Assembly (NCBI GenBank): GCA_037893225.1
Contig: JAZGUH010000406.1
Coordinates: 248,001 to 312,000 of the forward strand
Origin: Hippasteria phrygiana
Taxonomy: Eukaryota; Echinodermata; Asteroidea; Valvatida; Goniasteridae
DNA length: 64,000 nucleotides
Reading direction: 5' to 3'
In this document: positions 61,431-64,000 of the stretch, in pieces
Numbering within the stretch: position 1 is the stretch's first letter
Layout of the letters: every line of letters starts with the position of its first letter
Notes under the pieces: model-generated
Databases searched by the model: none
What the model was told of the DNA's origin: nothing
What the model saw: the letters and a program-made list of their open reading frames with translations, nothing else
Made by a program: the position numbers and the translations under genes

Positions 61431-62090
61431 TGGACAAGTCTTACCATAGTACACTTTTTTTTAAACAGTTTTTCAATAAAAAAAGAAGTTTCAGGTTGTT
61501 AATGTGTAAAGAATGCATTTTACTATCTTGATTTGTTTATGTTCTGTCTATCTGAACCATTTTGAAACAATTGCTTAAAAAGGCAATTAGGCCTAACTTA
61601 CAATGTACTTTTTCATAAAACTTGAAATTTAATTCAAACATACATTGTATTTTCAGTTTGCATTGTAAAACCTTGGTTAGTTTTGCCCACTGATATTATT
61701 GATTCAACATTAGCTCTGGTTAGCGAAGCATTTCTGCAGCATAACATTGAATAACGTTGAATTATCTGGGGGAATCGTGTATTGAATGGGGAGGAAGAAA
61801 CGGTTCTTCATGCTTTCAGATTAAATACATTTATTTTAGCAATAGGCGAAAATAGTAAATAATATAAGTGAAAGGACAAAAAGAATAAATTTCATATACA
61901 GAAAAGGATACAATTTTCTTTGATGTACATGTATATCTAATTTATCCCTTCTATTTGCAACATAGAATTCAATCCTCTCCACCATTTTAAAATAATTCGG
62001 AGACTTAACCCAAAATAATTAACAAGGTCTAGATCATAAATATAATAACCAAACATAATGGAAAACAATATTGGCATTATTAGAGAAATT
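61431..62090. other. No gene seen
   Basis: AT-rich sequence without notable frames. Confidence 0.5.
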
Positions 62091-62092
62091 TT

Positions 62093-62176
62093 GCTCCACC
62101 AGTGGTCGAGTGGTTAAAACGTCTGCACTAGTAAGCTGGAGGTCGTGAGTTCGAGTACGCCTGTGATTTTTTTTTC
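62093..62176 (+). repeat. tRNA-derived SINE head
   Basis: A-box TGGTCGAGTGG at 62103-62113 and B-box-like GAGTTCGAGTACG at 62147-62159 with normal spacing, followed by a T9 run at 62167-62175 that would end RNA polymerase III transcription. The acceptor stem does not pair well, so it is not a functional tRNA. Confidence 0.6.
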
Positions 62177-62315
62177 CAGGAAAGCAACGGGCATAAAGTG
62201 CTTAATGCACTCTGCCGGGATGTACAATTGCTTTACTTGGTATTCACTTTTGTTCCGTTTTTGTTTTGTTCCGATTTGTTTGTGCTCACATGAAATTTCC
62301 ATGGTGTTTGACTAA

Positions 62316-62481
62316 GGGGATAAAAGTGTGATGACCCGGTCTTTACCACGTCAATAATAACCGAGGAGGGGCGTTACCGCTGTTAATGGACCGAGCCGAA
62401 GGCGAGGTCCATTAACAGCGGTCACGACCCTTCGAGGTTATTATTGACTGGTAAAGACCGGGTCATCACATTTTTATCCCC
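62316..62481. repeat. 166-bp palindrome
   Basis: GGGGATAAAAGTGTGATGACC pairs with GGTCATCACATTTTTATCCCC, and the inner arms CGTCAATAATAACC and GTCCATTAAC-type segments also pair. The centre is CCGAGCCGAAGGCGAGG, similar in style to the CGGCCTTCGGCC centres at 12.7 and 39.9 kb. Confidence 0.75.
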
Positions 62482-62877
62482 ATTCATAAATGCCTTCTTA
62501 CGAAAAATGCAAAAACCTCCCGTAAAAAGGACAAAATGCGAAGCTTTTTCACCCCACTTTTTCTCCCATTTGCTCAGTACAAAACACATGCGCGTGAAGT
62601 CGCTCCGCGCCTGTCTATCGCGTGCGCGTACGCACACGCACGAGATGCAGCGTTTTTTACGCGTGGATTAGCGTCGTCTTACATTATGAAATTCAGTACA
62701 TCTTGTGCGCGCACCTACTACGCTCTCCCTGTTGCGTATCGGCTGAGAACAGCTGGTTATGACGCGCCGTGTTTAAACAACTTCCAGCCGTGTTTAAACA
62801 ACCGTTTAAACACACCCACGTGACAGGCTCTCGACCAATAGGGATAGTGAAACTCACTGAGGCATTTATGAATGGTA
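62481..62877. mobile_element. Possible MITE with CATTCATAAATGCC ends
   Basis: CCATTCATAAATGCCT at 62480-62495 is inverted as AGGCATTTATGAATGG at 62861-62876. The interior is GC-richer (CGCGTGCGCGTACG), with repeated GTTTAAAC words near 62770-62815. It abuts the 166-bp palindrome, so both may be parts of one element. Confidence 0.5.
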
Positions 62878-63340
62878 ATTGGCACACAGTAAAGACACTA
62901 TTACATCCTTTATTATCTCCTACCCAGAATGGTAATCTGTCCCTTGTATGGTGAATGTCATTTCCTGGATAAGTTCATTTCGTCTAGCCGATTCGAGCCC
63001 GCCATCCTTCAACGTAAAAAAAATGTAGATTAACACCTATCTGATCCTCAAATATGAACCTGCTTCATGATGTTACTTTTAAAACTGTACTTGAGTTTTG
63101 AAAGAGATACCAAGATGATTTCAATACGGCTGGAGCGAAAACTCCAATATTTATTTCAGCATTAAATTTCCAAATGTAAATGTGCTCAAATGTAAATCAT
63201 TTTGAAATTCCAATATTGCAATTCCAATTCAGGGACCTAACTCATTATCAGAATATAAAAATCAAAATTTGTTCTGCCAGCTATGCTTCAACAAGTTGGA
63301 TTATTTTTTACCTGTGGATTAACATTTGATTTATTCTTAC
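62878..63340. other. Intron-like sequence
   Basis: AT-rich; on the minus strand it follows the donor of the WD40 exon, so it is probably intron of that gene. Confidence 0.4.
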
Positions 63341-63497
63341 CTTCCAAAGTATAACTAGCCCATCAACACCACAACTGACAATTCCATAGCTGCCAAAATC
63401 CAACAAAGTACGTACAGCTCCAGAATGGCCAAAGAGTTTACCAAGTAGCATAAGATCGAACTGGTGGCCTTTCCCCCTCTCTTCAGGTAGTAGAGAG
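63341..63497 (-). CDS. WD40-repeat exon of a host gene
   Basis: On the minus strand a TGCAG acceptor (63498 upward) and a GTAAGAATAA donor (63331-63340) enclose 157 bases with an intact frame. It encodes LLGKLFGHSGAVRTLLDFG and VSCGVDGLVILWK, one WD40 blade (GH...WK) after a charged lead. WD40 blades form beta-propellers that scaffold protein complexes. Other exons lie outside the window or in unrecognised sequence, so the gene cannot be named. Confidence 0.65.
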
Positions 63498-64000
63498 CTG
63501 CACATTCACGAAAATGAAACGAAAATGCCATTATGTTTCCATACATTTTATTAAGTCAGATGATTGTACACGTATCAATGCAACAACATCAGAACGGGGG
63601 AGGAAATATCCCCCACTGGCCAAATTTTTTTTTAAGGAATCACATCCCCCCCCCCAGTTTCAAATGGCATAACATTTTCAAAGTGCACAGGATTGTTGTA
63701 CCCGACTTCGTTTATAGGGCGTAATTTCACCTTTTTGAGTGTTCAATTTAAATGTGAATTTGGTTGTTTTTTTGCTAACAATTTTCCTTTTTATTGTATT
63801 ATGCATATTAGACAAATACAGTCGAACCCTGATAAGAGCACTGTTGATACAACATCCTGCTTATAACACGGAAAACAAATAGGTCCCGAGTCTTTGTTTT
63901 CCATTACTGATAATACAAGGTACCTGTTATAACAAGGTAAATTGTCAAGTCCCAAGGACCCTTGTATTCAAGTCACTTACTTCATGTTGTCAATATTAGT
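63498..64000. other. Intron-like sequence with a pogo-like repeat end
   Basis: From about 63820, CAGTCGAACCCTGATAAGAGC...TATAACACGG...TGTTATAACAAGGTA resembles the termini of pogo/Tigger-type elements, cut by the window edge. A C run lies near 63647-63655. Confidence 0.4.

Overview
This window is repeat-dense animal nuclear DNA. AT-rich, intron-type host sequence is packed with tRNA-derived repeats, TTAA foldback elements, non-LTR and LTR retrotransposons, decayed DNA-transposon genes and one complete Polinton/Maverick. Frequent ACATGTAC words and a mixture of domesticated-transposon-like genes suggest a marine invertebrate (cnidarian, lophotrochozoan, echinoderm or hemichordate type). The species cannot be named from sequence alone. 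Only one piece looks like an ordinary cellular gene, a WD40 exon on the minus strand near the right edge (63341-63497).

Layout. 1-1706: no recognisable gene. 1711-6606: a GC-rich Ty3/gypsy retrotransposon (element A) with LTRs that read as identical, a tRNA-Leu-type primer site, pol lacking its start, and a third, zinc-finger ORF preceded by a splice-acceptor-like tract. 6611-12900: scattered MITEs, a decayed gag-like gene and palindromic repeats. 13238-14389: four tandem 313-bp units, each with a tRNA-like sequence, bounded by a 12-bp direct repeat. 14400-20844: transposase fragments, an isolated exon, an 83-bp minisatellite, and the left half of a zinc-finger-like ORF.

20850-36309 is the main object: a 15,460-bp Polinton with 247-bp terminal inverted repeats that differ at about one position, 5'-AG...CT-3' ends, and a GCATG target duplication. 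It encodes a protein-primed family B DNA polymerase, a retroviral-type integrase, a packaging ATPase, a candidate double-jelly-roll major capsid protein, a duplicated pair of candidate minor capsid proteins, and several proline-rich or membrane-anchored proteins. Every major frame is open. No adenain-like protease was recognised. Genes start directly behind a TATAAA- or TAAA-type box. The two outermost genes (161-aa protein and PolB) share an identical 20-base leader and start. The genes imply replication (PolB), integration (integrase), genome packaging (ATPase) and particle assembly (capsid set), so the element is virus-like and recently inserted.

36310-48100: the right half of the interrupted zinc-finger-like ORF (a related copy lies at 46911-47395), a DUF7869-type transposase-like pseudogene, a 969-bp TTAA foldback element, a second palindromic-repeat copy, and a second decayed transposase-like gene (40933-43040). 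48119-58258: a nested retroelement pile. An old gypsy element B (gag, protease, RT/RNase H, integrase, then an SGNH-hydrolase-like ORF) lies between two similar LTRs and is interrupted by a LINE, which is itself interrupted. 58655-64000: another LINE fragment, hairpins, minisatellites, a tRNA-type SINE, the WD40 exon and a pogo-like repeat end.
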